Shown: positions 40,949 through 50,048, numbered from the stretch's first letter. The stretch is 64,000 nt of DNA from an uncultured Desulfobulbus sp. (GCF_963665445.1 NZ_OY762276.1:1086001-1150000), one strand, 5' to 3'. Program-made: numbers and translations. The notes: generated by a model not told the origin, from the sequence alone.

Positions 40949-42490
40949 TCAGGCTGGCCCGGCCGGAAGGCGATTTTGGGGGGCCTAACTAAAAAAAATA
41001 TAAAAAAATTATTGACATAGCTGCCGAAATGCGGCAGCCGCGCTTTCCTTAGAAAGCGCGGCCTTCAGAAGAGAACAACTTCACTCTTCTGGAGGCCGCC
41101 ATGGGCAACAAGGGATATGGCAGTATCCCCGGGACCCTGTTTGAATGTATCACATTCCTTGCCAGGGCTCTACCGGTACGTTCCGTTCCAACCTTTATCG
41201 AACTGCTGATCGGTGCCATGCTCACCCAGACCGGGTTTGTTACCGGAGCCTGGCTGGCGATCAGACCGCGACGCAGTTGGAGCGCCTATTACAAATGGCT
41301 CCAGGAAGGCAAGTGGTCCTGGGTCGCCCTTGGGGTGCAGATGGCCCGGATGGTAGTGACCTTCTTTCCCCAGCTGGTCTGGTTCCTGATCATTGACGAC
41401 ACCTTCGTCTACCGGGCTTCCCGAAAGGCGCCGGGAAGCGGAATCTATCACCAGCACGGCAACAAGGCCAATCGACCCCAGTATGCCCGCGGCCAGTGCT
41501 GGGTGAGCATGGCCCTGTCGGTAACCAGGGGCAAAAAGCACTCGGCGATCCCTTTGCTCTCCCGGCTGATGCGCACCGACGGCAACACCGGCAAGCTCGA
41601 TGCGGCCAAGGTCCTGCTCAGGACCGTGGCACGGGTGTTCACCGGCAAAAAGGTCTGTCTCCTAGTGGACAGCTGGTATATGAAGTACCCTTTGATCGCC
41701 TTTGTCCTGGCCCTTGGCTTTCAGGTGATCGGCCAGGTCCGACGGGATACGGCGCTGTACGCGCTTCCAGTGGCCACCGGCAAACGGGGGCGGCCGGCCA
41801 AGTATGGCGCCAAATACACCCCGGATGAGGTTGCTCTTTTGCCGGAGGTACGCCATTGGCTGTTCCTCTACGGCAAGTGGCAATGGGTACGCTACCGGAG
41901 TGCTGTCTGCCTGGCTAAATTCCTTCGCGGCCATCGGGTCAGGGCCGTGTGGATGCAGTTCGAAGACGAGGATGGCGAGCTCAGTAAGCCACGCCTGCTC
42001 ATCTCCACCAACAGTCAGCTGAGTGCAGACGAGGTGTTCAAGTTCTACGCCCGCCGCTGGGCCATCGAAGACCTCTTCAACCAGATGAAGAACGGTTGGG
42101 GCTGGCGCGAGGCATGGCAGCAGTCCCGCCAAGTGCTGCACCGCTGGACTCAGATCCTTTCGGCCGCCTATGCCCTGCCGCAACTGCTGAGCATGTATTG
42201 CAGCGAGCAGATGCACGGACTGCTGCAACTGACGCCATGGCGGAAAAAGGCCCCGGTGACCGCCGGCCAGATTCGCTTGGGACTACGGATGTTTTTCAGC
42301 CATGTCCGGGTTCGGGACTGGTGGAACCCGACATGCCGAAAATTCGAACCCGGTTCACTCCTTGGAAAATCGGGCAATACTGCCGATTCAGGAAAAAAGT
42401 CCAGGAAACGGAGAGAAAGGAACGATAGGGTAACTCATCCGGCACCGCCATCGTGACGGTGGCTTAACCATGAAACTCCAAACTCCAGAC
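40932..42490. mobile_element. Insertion sequence with 20-bp perfect terminal inverted repeats
   Basis: GTCTGGAGTTTGGAGTTTCA at 40932-40951 is repeated as its exact complement at 42471-42490. The 1,559-bp element contains one rightward transposase gene. No target duplication could be seen at the ends. It lies directly at the 5' side of the IS4-type transposase gene, so it probably inserted into that element. Confidence 0.88.
41101..42456 (+). CDS. DDE transposase (IS701/IS4-superfamily-like)
   Basis: This 451-residue protein has DDE residues visible in FLIIDDTFVYR, CLLVDSWYMKYP and YARRWAIEDLFNQMKN. It is the only gene of the IS bounded by 20-bp inverted repeats. A strongly basic tail (KKSRKRRERNDR) ends the protein. 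The DDT motif recalls IS701-type transposases, but the exact family was not settled by eye. Codon use and GC are host-like, suggesting a recent, probably active copy. Confidence 0.88.
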   Translation: MGNKGYGSIPGTLFECITFLARALPVRSVPTFIELLIGAMLTQTGFVTGAWLAIRPRRSWSAYYKWLQEGKWSWVALGVQMARMVVTFFPQLVWFLIIDDTFVYRASRKAPGSGIYHQHGNKANRPQYARGQCWVSMALSVTRGKKHSAIPLLSRLMRTDGNTGKLDAAKVLLRTVARVFTGKKVCLLVDSWYMKYPLIAFVLALGFQVIGQVRRDTALYALPVATGKRGRPAKYGAKYTPDEVALLPEVRHWLFLYGKWQWVRYRSAVCLAKFLRGHRVRAVWMQFEDEDGELSKPRLLISTNSQLSADEVFKFYARRWAIEDLFNQMKNGWGWREAWQQSRQVLHRWTQILSAAYALPQLLSMYCSEQMHGLLQLTPWRKKAPVTAGQIRLGLRMFFSHVRVRDWWNPTCRKFEPGSLLGKSGNTADSGKKSRKRRERNDRVTHPAPPS

Positions 42491-42574
42491 ACTGTAAAAA
42501 ATAATCTATTTAAAATCAGCAAATTAGAATTTTATAAAATCTCCAGTGGCACTACATTTGTTTTTTTTGAGGCA

Positions 42575-44374
42575 TCATTTGATCATTTTCTTCACGCCAC
42601 CGGGGGTTGGTGCCAGCCCCAGGGCGTTATAAATTTTTCGTAACGCCGGTTCGGGAGCGGTGGCCTTACGCACATGCAGGGTGCAACCGTCGCGTTGGCT
42701 GAAAGTGGCGCTTACCCGTTGCTGGACAGCGAGTATGTTGCGCAGCGATGCCCAGCTTTCGTTGATACTGTGGGCCTTGAGTTTGCACCTCACGGCCTGG
42801 ACCACCTGATAGGCCAACACGGTGATGAACAGGTGTCCTTCAGCCCGATCCTCCTTGTGATGGTAGATCGGACGTAGCCCCAATTCGGATTTGAGGCTGC
42901 GGAACACTGCCTCCAGATCAGTGAGCATGGTATAGGTCTGCCACAACTTGGCCGCGTCCCAAGTCAGTTCGTTGGTGCGCAGGCAGTAAACGCCGGGATG
43001 GGTGAGCATACTGCCCTCTCCCGGCAACCGCTCCCAGGTAAGGCCAATGGCCTTGGTGCCGCCGGCATCGGGGATCAGCTCGATGCGATAGTGCTGGCCA
43101 ACACCATGGGATTTGGCAACCAGGCGGCCGATGCGCAGTAACAGCTTGTCGCGGTCCTTGGTGGTGCGCGGTTTGTTCAGACCATCGGCAATCTTGGTCA
43201 ACTCCTGCTCGAACTGATCGATAAAGCGTTGGTTGATAGCCTCTTCCTTGTTTTGCCGTTCTTCTGAGTGACAGTAGAGCCTGGCTTCTGTGCCCTCTTC
43301 ATTCAGCACCCGCTGGATGCGGATGGTCTGACCACAGGCGGAGGACGTATCCACGGCGTCATTGGCATCAAATTTCCGAACACGCTCCCGGCTGACCACC
43401 AGATAACGATATTGGTGGTCTACAAGCCAGGTGATGTTCTCCTCGGTGGCGATACCCCTGTCCATAATAACCAGGGCCGAGGCAGGGGCATTGAGCCCTT
43501 CGAGCATCTCGGCAAGCGTTGTCCCCTCAACGACGTTGCCGGCAAACATCCGTGAACACCGGACGAAGCCGCTGCCGTCCAGCACCAGACCGAGGGTCAC
43601 CAAGGGGCAATCCGAGCGTTTTTCCTTGGAATGCCCCCGTTTGGCCTTGTGGTTGCTGCCCATCTCCCCCTCGAAATACGTATTGGTCAGATCGTAGAGG
43701 GTGACGGTTGACGGCAGGGAAAACAACGTGTCGATACGCTGAAAGAGCATTTCCTCAATGGTCTGCCGGTGCTTGACCAGCAGATCCGAGGTCCGGTAGA
43801 GGCGCATCAGGGGCATTGCCTCGAAATCAACATCGAGCAATTCGCCAAGGCCGCTGCGTTCCCGCAGCCAGTGCCAGGTGGACAACTCGCTGCCCGGAGC
43901 GGCCATGCGGCCAATCACACTGCCGATAGCTGCCGCCTGCTGAACGCCGTTGAGGCCAACCATTGCAAGTATGTTGGCGAAATCAAGCCAATTCAAGGCA
44001 GCCTTGCCCACATGCTCAACCCCGATCGACCGAGGCCGGACCAACTCCAGCGAGTTGACATCCACCTCCTGATAGTCGGCATCGGTTTTGGCGTCCGCCT
44101 CGAAATTTTGGTTGCTCAACCGTGCGGCATAGCGCTGCGCCAGGGGTTCGATTTCGCTCGGCGCTGGCATGAGCGACATCTGCCCGGAGAGGATTTGCTC
44201 GATGCGTGTGCACAACTCCGGCCAGTGCTCCCGGGCAAGGGAAAAGTTGCTCCCCAGGTTCAGCAGGGTTCGCTGCCGTACCTTGCCCTCGATACGCTCC
44301 GAGGCCACCAGGCGGAAGGTATAATAGGCCTCCCCCGAAGCGGCGTTGCTGGTTTTGGTTTGTCGAATAAACAT
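42575..44374 (-). CDS. IS1634-family transposase
   Basis: This 599-residue protein has the IS1634 organisation: an N-terminal region (RLVASERIEGKVRQRTLLNL), DDE Asp in VTLYDLTNTYFEGE, Asp in LVIMDRGIATEENI, and Glu in YTMLTDLEAVFRSLKSELGL. The C-terminal part has GHLFITVLAYQVV. ATG 44374 was chosen over upstream codons because the conserved start FIRQTKT follows. The 10-bp TGGCACTACA occurs on both sides (42547-42556 and 44429-44438) as a direct repeat and may mark its insertion. Confidence 0.92.
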   Translation of the reverse strand: MFIRQTKTSNAASGEAYYTFRLVASERIEGKVRQRTLLNLGSNFSLAREHWPELCTRIEQILSGQMSLMPAPSEIEPLAQRYAARLSNQNFEADAKTDADYQEVDVNSLELVRPRSIGVEHVGKAALNWLDFANILAMVGLNGVQQAAAIGSVIGRMAAPGSELSTWHWLRERSGLGELLDVDFEAMPLMRLYRTSDLLVKHRQTIEEMLFQRIDTLFSLPSTVTLYDLTNTYFEGEMGSNHKAKRGHSKEKRSDCPLVTLGLVLDGSGFVRCSRMFAGNVVEGTTLAEMLEGLNAPASALVIMDRGIATEENITWLVDHQYRYLVVSRERVRKFDANDAVDTSSACGQTIRIQRVLNEEGTEARLYCHSEERQNKEEAINQRFIDQFEQELTKIADGLNKPRTTKDRDKLLLRIGRLVAKSHGVGQHYRIELIPDAGGTKAIGLTWERLPGEGSMLTHPGVYCLRTNELTWDAAKLWQTYTMLTDLEAVFRSLKSELGLRPIYHHKEDRAEGHLFITVLAYQVVQAVRCKLKAHSINESWASLRNILAVQQRVSATFSQRDGCTLHVRKATAPEPALRKIYNALGLAPTPGGVKKMIK

Positions 44375-44519
44375 GAAGTGAATAGAGCCATGTTTACCTG
44401 AAAAAGTCAATAGCCTTTATAAAAATTATGGCACTACAAACAGGTTTTCCTGAATTTTTTATTGAAATTATTGAGTTTTTTCGACGGAAATAGCTCGAAA
44501 AAGAAGAGATTAGGTTTCC

Positions 44520-44720
44520 CTATGTTAAATATGGGTTAATGGTCATTAGGAACTTGCCTTTGATGTCGGCAAGCACCTCTGCCAGGTCATAAAAATCCTG
44601 TTCCACAAAGTTATGCTCGTAACAATTGATCTTCCAGTACGGGGGATCAAGGAAAAACAGGGTGTGTTCTCTATCGTAACGTGGAATCAAGTCCCTAAAA
44701 TCGAGACACTCTCTTTGCAA
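44520..44720 (-). pseudogene. DNA adenine methyltransferase (D12 class) fragment
   Basis: 66 residues with DREHTLFFLDPPYWKINCYE (catalytic DPPY motif) and ADIKGKFLMTINP, matching the middle of Dam-like D12 methyltransferases of about 270-300 residues. The N-terminal AdoMet-binding motif and the C-terminus are missing. It lies beside the IS1634-type element. A dead remnant, probably of a phage or restriction gene. Confidence 0.8.
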
Positions 44721-44856
44721 TTTTTATTGGAATAACGACAATCCGCTTCGTTACGGTTGGTGAAATAAAAAACAAGTTCAATGGAGAATTATTTATAGAT
44801 AAATATTTACTTAATACTGGGGCTGGTGTACTATAAGTCACGTTCTGCAAAAACGC

Positions 44857-44905
44857 CCCCTTTGCCGGTTCCCATCCTTTTATAACGGCAAAGGGGATTT
44901 TTTTT
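44857..44905 (+). terminator. Hairpin repeat copy 2 with T-run
   Basis: CCCCTTTGCCG (44857-44867) pairs with CGGCAAAGGGG (44886-44896) and is followed by A and eight T (to 44905), a full intrinsic-terminator form on the plus strand. Its arms are the same as in the hairpin at 20295-20350. The stretch 44721-45332 otherwise has no gene I can support. Confidence 0.75.
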
Positions 44906-45480
44906 GGGGGGCGATGCCGGAATACAATGTCTAGGGAGCAACACCTCTAACCTGCCAAAAGGTTGATAATGCTCCGCAGGGCATCTCGGGTGTATCCCAG
45001 ACATGAGATCTCTTTTTTTGTTGAGCACGGGGAAGCTTGGAGAAACAATGGGGCCTTTTGTCCACCTCTTCGCGATCGGTTTATGCGTCAACGCAACGGG
45101 GGGGCATTTTACCAGGAGGATTCCCTGTGACGTGTCCTGATGTATCCTTTTCTGTAACTTTTTTGTGTGGAGGCTGGTTCCACTCTACCTGATCATCAGT
45201 TTTGGGCATTTTACGACCCTAGCGTGTATTTACGCAGCCCCTTGTTTTGTTGGCAACAAAAGAACTCTTTTTTCACCCCTGTTTTTGGATAAACGACCAT
45301 TTCTTGGGTATATTGTCACCGCCGATCTGAAACGGACCCACCCGCCGACGAAAAACTGACCCACCATACCGGTGTTTCCGTCTGAGAATCCACCGATTTA
45401 AAACCCCACTTTTTGCTTTATTCTTCGTTTGTTCCTTTTCTTCTTAAGTATTGTTTCATCTCCAATGCCGGGAGGGAACA

Positions 45481-45906
45481 ATGCCACGTCTGAAAAAGCG
45501 TCCTTGTCGAATCTGTCGAAAATGGTTCACGCCTGATCCAAGGGTCGGGGATCGGCAGAAAACCTGTGGTAATCCTGAGTGCATGAAAAAATGGCATGCC
45601 AAAAAATGCGCTGAATGGAATCGAAAGAATCGCACCTGTGCTCAGGAGAATTATTTGTACGAAAAGCTGGCGCGTGCGACCAAACAAAGCTATGGCGGCA
45701 AAAAGGCATTGCCTGCAGACGCTCCGGTCAAACCTCCTCCCGCTTTTTTTCCCCAACTTCCCCGTTGTCTCATTCAAGAGGTGATGGGGGTGCAACAATT
45801 CGTAATCATAGAACATATCTCGCAACAACTCTTCAAGGCCGTTCAAGAGGTGATAAGTATCCAACACGCTGAAAATACAAGAGCTCCATCACGACTTCTC
45901 CATTGA
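45481..45906 (+). CDS. Zinc-finger protein, first gene of the IS21-like element
   Basis: This 141-residue protein has an N-terminal zinc-binding pattern CRICRKWFTPDPRV then CGNPEC (C-x2-C, C-x4-C), followed by basic residues (KKWHAKKCAEWNRKNR) suited to nucleic-acid binding. The C-terminal half is hydrophobic/helical (EVMGVQQFVIIEHISQQLFK). ATG 45481 follows GGGAGGGA. The gene lies 75 bp ahead of the ParB-like gene. Function in transposition is unknown; it may recognise target or end DNA. Confidence 0.72.
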   Translation: MPRLKKRPCRICRKWFTPDPRVGDRQKTCGNPECMKKWHAKKCAEWNRKNRTCAQENYLYEKLARATKQSYGGKKALPADAPVKPPPAFFPQLPRCLIQEVMGVQQFVIIEHISQQLFKAVQEVISIQHAENTRAPSRLLH

Positions 45907-45981
45907 TGCCGCTAAGAGGCGATGGCGTGTGCCGCAGATAATGAGCTATGAAGAGGCATCATTTTTTGCACAGGAGGCACC

Positions 45982-46905
45982 ATGTCAACCTCACCCATAT
46001 CCACCGCTGATATTCTTGAACTTTCCCTGGATAAAATTGGAGAAAGATTCGCTCCCCTGCGGATCGTCAATCCGGCAGCCGACAGCGCCATGCTTCAGTC
46101 TGTGGAGCGCTACGGCCAGATCATGCCGGTGGTTGTCTGCGAGGCCCAGCAAAACGATTATCAACTGCTCGATGGCTTCAAACGGCTGCGAAGCGCCAGA
46201 AGGCTTGGCATGAAGTCACTCAAGGCCCAGGTAATGCGGCTTACCCTGCGTGCCGGCAAGGCGGCGCTGGTGCAGCTGAACTGGGTGGGGAAGTCAATCA
46301 GTAATATGGAAGAGGCGCTGGTGGTGCATTCACTGTTCCATGAAGACAGCTTGAGCCAGGTGGAGATCGCCACGTTGCTGGGACGGCATAAAAGCTGGGT
46401 TTGTCGGCGAATATCCTTGATTGACCGATTGTGCGATGAGGGGTTGGCCCAGATAAAGCTCGGTCTGCTGCCGATCAGCATGAGCCGGGAACTTATCAAG
46501 TTGCCACGTGGCAACCAGGAACTCCTCATTCAAGCGATTGCCAACCATCATCTCAGTTGCCGTGATACCGGCAGGCTGGTTGAAGAACTACAGGGCCGGC
46601 CGGAATATGAACACAGGCCGATTCTGGAAAGGCCGTGGGAAATACTCCAGTATCAAGACCATTTGGATACGACGGCAAGCAGGCTTTTTTCACCGGCTGT
46701 TCGGAGTATCCATCACAAAATTCTGCTTATGGAGCGGTACTGCCTGGCGGTTTCCTGCACCATGCAAACCACAGAGATCAAACAATTTGAGGAGAAAGAA
46801 GAGCTCTTTATACGCGCTTGCTGCGGGGAAGCCGTGCGAACCCTTGAACACACCGTCAAGGAGGTCGGCCGAGTTGCGGTGCCGGATGCAGAGGCCGGAC
46901 AATGA
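45982..46905 (+). CDS. ParB/Spo0J-like protein in the IS21-like element
   Basis: This 307-residue protein has a ParB N-terminal domain: LRIVNPAADSAMLQSVERYG, QIMPVVVCE, then LLDGFKRLRSARRLG, which stands where ParB has its GERRxRA CTP-binding box. A central helix-turn-helix follows (SQVEIATLLGRHKSWVCRRI). ParB proteins load onto DNA as CTP-dependent clamps. ATG 45982 follows AGGAGG. Its stop overlaps the istA-like start by 4 bp, so it is translated with the transposase and probably works with it. Confidence 0.82.
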   Translation: MSTSPISTADILELSLDKIGERFAPLRIVNPAADSAMLQSVERYGQIMPVVVCEAQQNDYQLLDGFKRLRSARRLGMKSLKAQVMRLTLRAGKAALVQLNWVGKSISNMEEALVVHSLFHEDSLSQVEIATLLGRHKSWVCRRISLIDRLCDEGLAQIKLGLLPISMSRELIKLPRGNQELLIQAIANHHLSCRDTGRLVEELQGRPEYEHRPILERPWEILQYQDHLDTTASRLFSPAVRSIHHKILLMERYCLAVSCTMQTTEIKQFEEKEELFIRACCGEAVRTLEHTVKEVGRVAVPDAEAGQ

Positions 46906-48524
46906 CCGTCATCGTTCATAGCCGAGAAGAGTTGGAACGACTGCTGATAACCATGCACAGCGAAGGTTGGAGCATCCGTAAACTCGCGGGTTATTTTTCC
47001 ATCAGCCGCAATACGGTACGGCGTATCCTGCGCAAACATGCCGCAGCCCGGGACACGGGTCATGGTGCCGTTTGCCGGCAAAAACAACAACCGACACTGC
47101 GCGAAAGCAAACTCGAGCCCTTTCTCGACCGGATTACGGAGCTGCTCAAGGATTTCCCCAAGATAACCGGTCAACGCGTGTACGAAGAGATTACCGCCGC
47201 CGGTTACGACGGCGGCATAAGTATTTTGCGTGCTCGGTTACGCAGCCTGCGGCCGACACCGAAAAAGACGCCGGTGATCCGTTTTGAGACAGAGCCCGGT
47301 CTGCAGGGGCAAATGGACTGGAGCCCCTATGCCATACCATTCCAGCGTCAAGGCAAGATCACGGTCAATTGTTTTTCGTATATCCTTGGATTTTCCAGAC
47401 GACAATATATCGATTTCACCCCACGCCGGGATCTCTTCACCCTGATCCGCCGTCACCTGGATAGTTTTTCCCACTTCAACGGCTCGCCTCGCCAGTGTCT
47501 GTATGACAACGAAAAGACCGTTGTTCTGCGCTGGGAGGCCGGCCGGCCGGTATTCAATCCCTCTTTTGCCTCGTTTATCACCCATTACCGGTGCAAGCCC
47601 ATCGCCTGCTTTCCCAACCGACCGCAAACAAAGGGCAAAATAGAAAGGCCCTTCCAGTATGTAGAAAACAATCTCCTCGGTGGCCGAAAGTTTCAGGACC
47701 TCGATGATCTGAAAGCATGTGCCCGCTGGTGGCTGCAAAACCGGTCGGACACGCATATCCATGACACGACGGGCAGGCCCCCGCTGGAGTTGTTTCTGGA
47801 AGAAGAGCAGGAGGCGCTGACCATGTTGCCACGGTGTCCCTATGATGCCTCCGAGGTGGCCTTACGTGTCTGCAATATTGAAGGATATCTCGAGTTCGAG
47901 ACCAATCGCTATCCGATTCCTTATGAATATGTGACCGATATCCTGACCGTAAAAGCCACGGAGCAGGAAATTTATGTCTACTCACCGGAGCTGACCCTGA
48001 TCGTTCGCCACGAACGATTGCCGGCAGGAGCGGTGATTACCCTTGATGCAGCCGGTATCCACGGACCACGCGCCGTTCGTTACGGCCTGGAGCCGGTCCG
48101 AGACCAATTTCTTGCCTTGGGTGATGATGCCGAACTTTTTTTACGGGGACTTACGGAGCAACAGCCCAAGAACAGCGGATTCCACGCCAGGGCCATACTG
48201 CGGCAAAAAGAGGCCTACCACTGCGACGACATTCATCGTGCCATCAGTCACGCCTGTCGCTATCACGCCTACGACCACCGAGCGGTGGAGCGTATTCTCA
48301 AAATCAAGGCAAAACCGCGTACTCTGGAATCGTGTCGCAACGAACGGGCAGCGGAACATCTGCGCCAGGCCCTGCCGCCGATCAAACAGCGGTCGTTACA
48401 GGAGTACAGTGCACTTTTAGGAGACAATAACCATGAAGCAGGGACAGATAACGGAGAGCATGCAGCGGATCAAAAGCAGCTTGAAAGCTCTCAAACTCGA
48501 CACGATAGCAAGGATTCTCGATGA
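46902..48524 (+). CDS. istA: IS21-family transposase (IstA-like)
   Basis: This 540-residue protein has an N-terminal helix-turn-helix (GWSIRKLAGYFSISRNTVRRI) and an rve integrase core with Asp in GQMDWSPYAI, Asp in CLYDNEKTVV and Glu in KGKIERPFQYVENN. A C-terminal beta-barrel region follows. This is the IstA plan (about 390-510 residues). It is coupled to the ParB-like gene upstream and overlaps the IstB-like gene by about 90 bp. Confidence 0.92.
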   Translation: MTVIVHSREELERLLITMHSEGWSIRKLAGYFSISRNTVRRILRKHAAARDTGHGAVCRQKQQPTLRESKLEPFLDRITELLKDFPKITGQRVYEEITAAGYDGGISILRARLRSLRPTPKKTPVIRFETEPGLQGQMDWSPYAIPFQRQGKITVNCFSYILGFSRRQYIDFTPRRDLFTLIRRHLDSFSHFNGSPRQCLYDNEKTVVLRWEAGRPVFNPSFASFITHYRCKPIACFPNRPQTKGKIERPFQYVENNLLGGRKFQDLDDLKACARWWLQNRSDTHIHDTTGRPPLELFLEEEQEALTMLPRCPYDASEVALRVCNIEGYLEFETNRYPIPYEYVTDILTVKATEQEIYVYSPELTLIVRHERLPAGAVITLDAAGIHGPRAVRYGLEPVRDQFLALGDDAELFLRGLTEQQPKNSGFHARAILRQKEAYHCDDIHRAISHACRYHAYDHRAVERILKIKAKPRTLESCRNERAAEHLRQALPPIKQRSLQEYSALLGDNNHEAGTDNGEHAADQKQLESSQTRHDSKDSR

Positions 48525-49236
48525 AGAATTGGCCAGGTCGGCCCAATCGGCAACACCGCCGACCGAGTTACTGGAACGTCTCCTGACAGCCGAGACGGAT
48601 GCCCTGATCCAACGGAGAATCGAACGTCGGATCAAGGAATCAAGGCTACCGGAACGAAAACTGCTGGCGGACTTTGATTTTGATTTCCAGAAAGGAATCG
48701 ATAAGGCTCAAATCCTCGAGTTGGCTCAGCTTGACTTTATCCGCCGCAAACAGGGGGTAATTCTTGCCGGTAATTCCGATACCGGCAAGAGTCACATCGC
48801 CAAGGCGCTCCTGCTGCTTGCCTGCAAGGAAACCTACCGCTGTCGCTATACCACGGCAAGCGACATGCTCCGGGATCTCTTTTCAGGACTGGCCGACGAC
48901 ACTCTCGCTCTCAAACTCAAGCGCTATCTGACGCCTGACCTGCTGCTCATAGACGAAGTCGGCTTTGACCGCCTTGAGCAACAGGATCCGTGTAACGCCT
49001 GCCTCTTTCATAAAGTGATTGACGGACGTTACTGCAAGAGTTCGACAATGCTGACCTCAAATATCGATTTCAAGGAACTGGGGGATTATCTGGGGGATCC
49101 TGTCATTACCACCGCGATCGTCGACAGGATGGTTCACCATTCCATTATCCTGAGCATCCAGGGTCCTTCCTGGCGTCTTCATCAATCACAACAATTAAAC
49201 CATTGCAGTGACCGCCCCAAGAGTGAGGTGGAATAA
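48433..49236 (+). CDS. istB: IS21-family helper ATPase (IstB-like)
   Basis: This 267-residue AAA+ protein has Walker A GNSDTGKSH (a variant of the usual GxxGxGKS), Walker B DLLLIDEVGF, and SSTMLTSNIDFKELG as sensor region. IstB normally has about 250 residues and assembles on target DNA to guide IstA. ATG 48433 lies inside the end of istA in another frame. The C-terminal Gln/His-rich end is slightly longer than usual. Confidence 0.9.
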   Translation: MKQGQITESMQRIKSSLKALKLDTIARILDEELARSAQSATPPTELLERLLTAETDALIQRRIERRIKESRLPERKLLADFDFDFQKGIDKAQILELAQLDFIRRKQGVILAGNSDTGKSHIAKALLLLACKETYRCRYTTASDMLRDLFSGLADDTLALKLKRYLTPDLLLIDEVGFDRLEQQDPCNACLFHKVIDGRYCKSSTMLTSNIDFKELGDYLGDPVITTAIVDRMVHHSIILSIQGPSWRLHQSQQLNHCSDRPKSEVE

Positions 49237-49277
49237 CCCTCACTGACTCTGCATTTCAGAAAGCCTCCTTTCCCACC

Positions 49278-49340
49278 AACGCCCCATGGCGGGGACGCCT
49301 TTCGCCCTACGGGCTCCAGGCGTCCCCGCCATGGGGCGTT
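49278..49340. repeat. Giant hairpin with 23-bp perfect arms
   Basis: Arms 49278-49300 and 49318-49340 are perfectly complementary over 23 bp (start AACGCCCCATGGCGGGG). The 17-nt loop itself holds GCCC/GGGC. It lies 41 bp after the istB-like stop and inside the element end. It may end transcription or be a structural site for transposition; no T-run follows directly. Confidence 0.85.
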
Positions 49341-49457
49341 GCAAACTCGTCTACTTTTTCATTTTTTCTTGTTGCGTTGAAGCTCCAGAAGGTGGGTCTG
49401 TTAATCGGTGCAAATGCGGCTCATATTTTCACAACACGCAACTTATGGGTGGGTCCG

Positions 49458-50048
49458 CTTTATTCACTCAAATGGGTTCATTTTAGATCGCTGGTGACAG
49501 GTATATCCATCTTGGCCCGATACGGTGCCAGTCCCTCTCCCCCTCCCCTGAAGACAACGCTCATGCCTTGCATGCCCGGCTCTCCTGTTGCACCCGGCTT
49601 ATGACCGATGCATGGAATCTGTTGTTAATGTTTCTTTTTCGTCAAAAACGTATTGCGTCAATGATGAATGTTTCAAAAATGGAAAATTCATTTCAGCAAT
49701 GTTTTATAAATTAATACTATAAAATCAGCATATTACCTGAATGTTGCTGGGTTGGATCAAGTTTTGCTATAAAAGCGCGAGCTCTTTCATACACGCTTGA
49801 TAGGAGCCGTGGGATCTCTACCTGTTCCTGAACAGGTAGAGATCCGGTCTGATGCACTTTTGGTTGCCTCGTATCGTATTGGGGAAATCGGTATCTTGAG
49901 GGGGCGGTGAAGCGTGTATTTTTATCACCTGGCAACAGGGAGCGAAAACGGCAAACCTGGCCTTTGAAGAATCCTGCATTGGCTGGCACGGAGTTTCGTT
50001 TTTACTTCGTTGCGGGGGAATTACTCCTGTCCATTTTGAGGTAGCAGC
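49458..50048. other. Non-coding region upstream of the ethanolamine genes
   Basis: About 590 bp without a supported gene. AT-rich around 49,630-49,740, so a promoter for the permease may lie here. It contains the 34-bp palindrome listed separately. No cobalamin riboswitch was recognised although the eut enzyme needs adenosylcobalamin. Confidence 0.5.
49812..49845. repeat. 34-bp near-perfect palindrome
   Basis: GGATCTCTACCTGTTC (49812-49827) and GAACAGGTAGAGATCC (49830-49845) are exact complements separated by only CT. With a 2-nt gap it is more likely an operator or cruciform site than an RNA hairpin. It lies 203 bp before the permease start. Confidence 0.75.

Larger units (their letters stand above)
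45333..49457. mobile_element. IS21-like element carrying zinc-finger and ParB-like genes
   Basis: The ends carry multiple inverted copies of a short motif, as in IS21: left CGGACCCACCC (45333-45343) and CTGACCCACC (45356-45365); right GGTGGGTCTG (49391-49400) and GGGTGGGTCCG (49447-49457). Between them lie four rightward genes in one operon: zinc-finger protein, ParB-like protein, IstA-like transposase, IstB-like ATPase. A large hairpin follows istB. Ordinary IS21 elements have only istA and istB (about 2-2.5 kb); this one is 4.1 kb. Confidence 0.78.

Noticed and set aside
42547..44438. Terminal inverted repeats of the IS1634-type element
   Set aside because: The shared TGGCACTACA is a direct, not inverted, repeat; it may be a target duplication, and the true ends were not resolved.
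44831..45091. 86-codon minus-strand open frame
   Set aside because: It reads through the terminator hairpin and the protein-like part is in another frame; treated as repeat remnant.
49717..49989. 90-codon minus-strand open frame
   Set aside because: It runs through the 34-bp palindrome and has no start signal or family similarity.
49458..50048. Cobalamin riboswitch upstream of the eut genes
   Set aside because: No B12-box-like conserved core could be found by eye.
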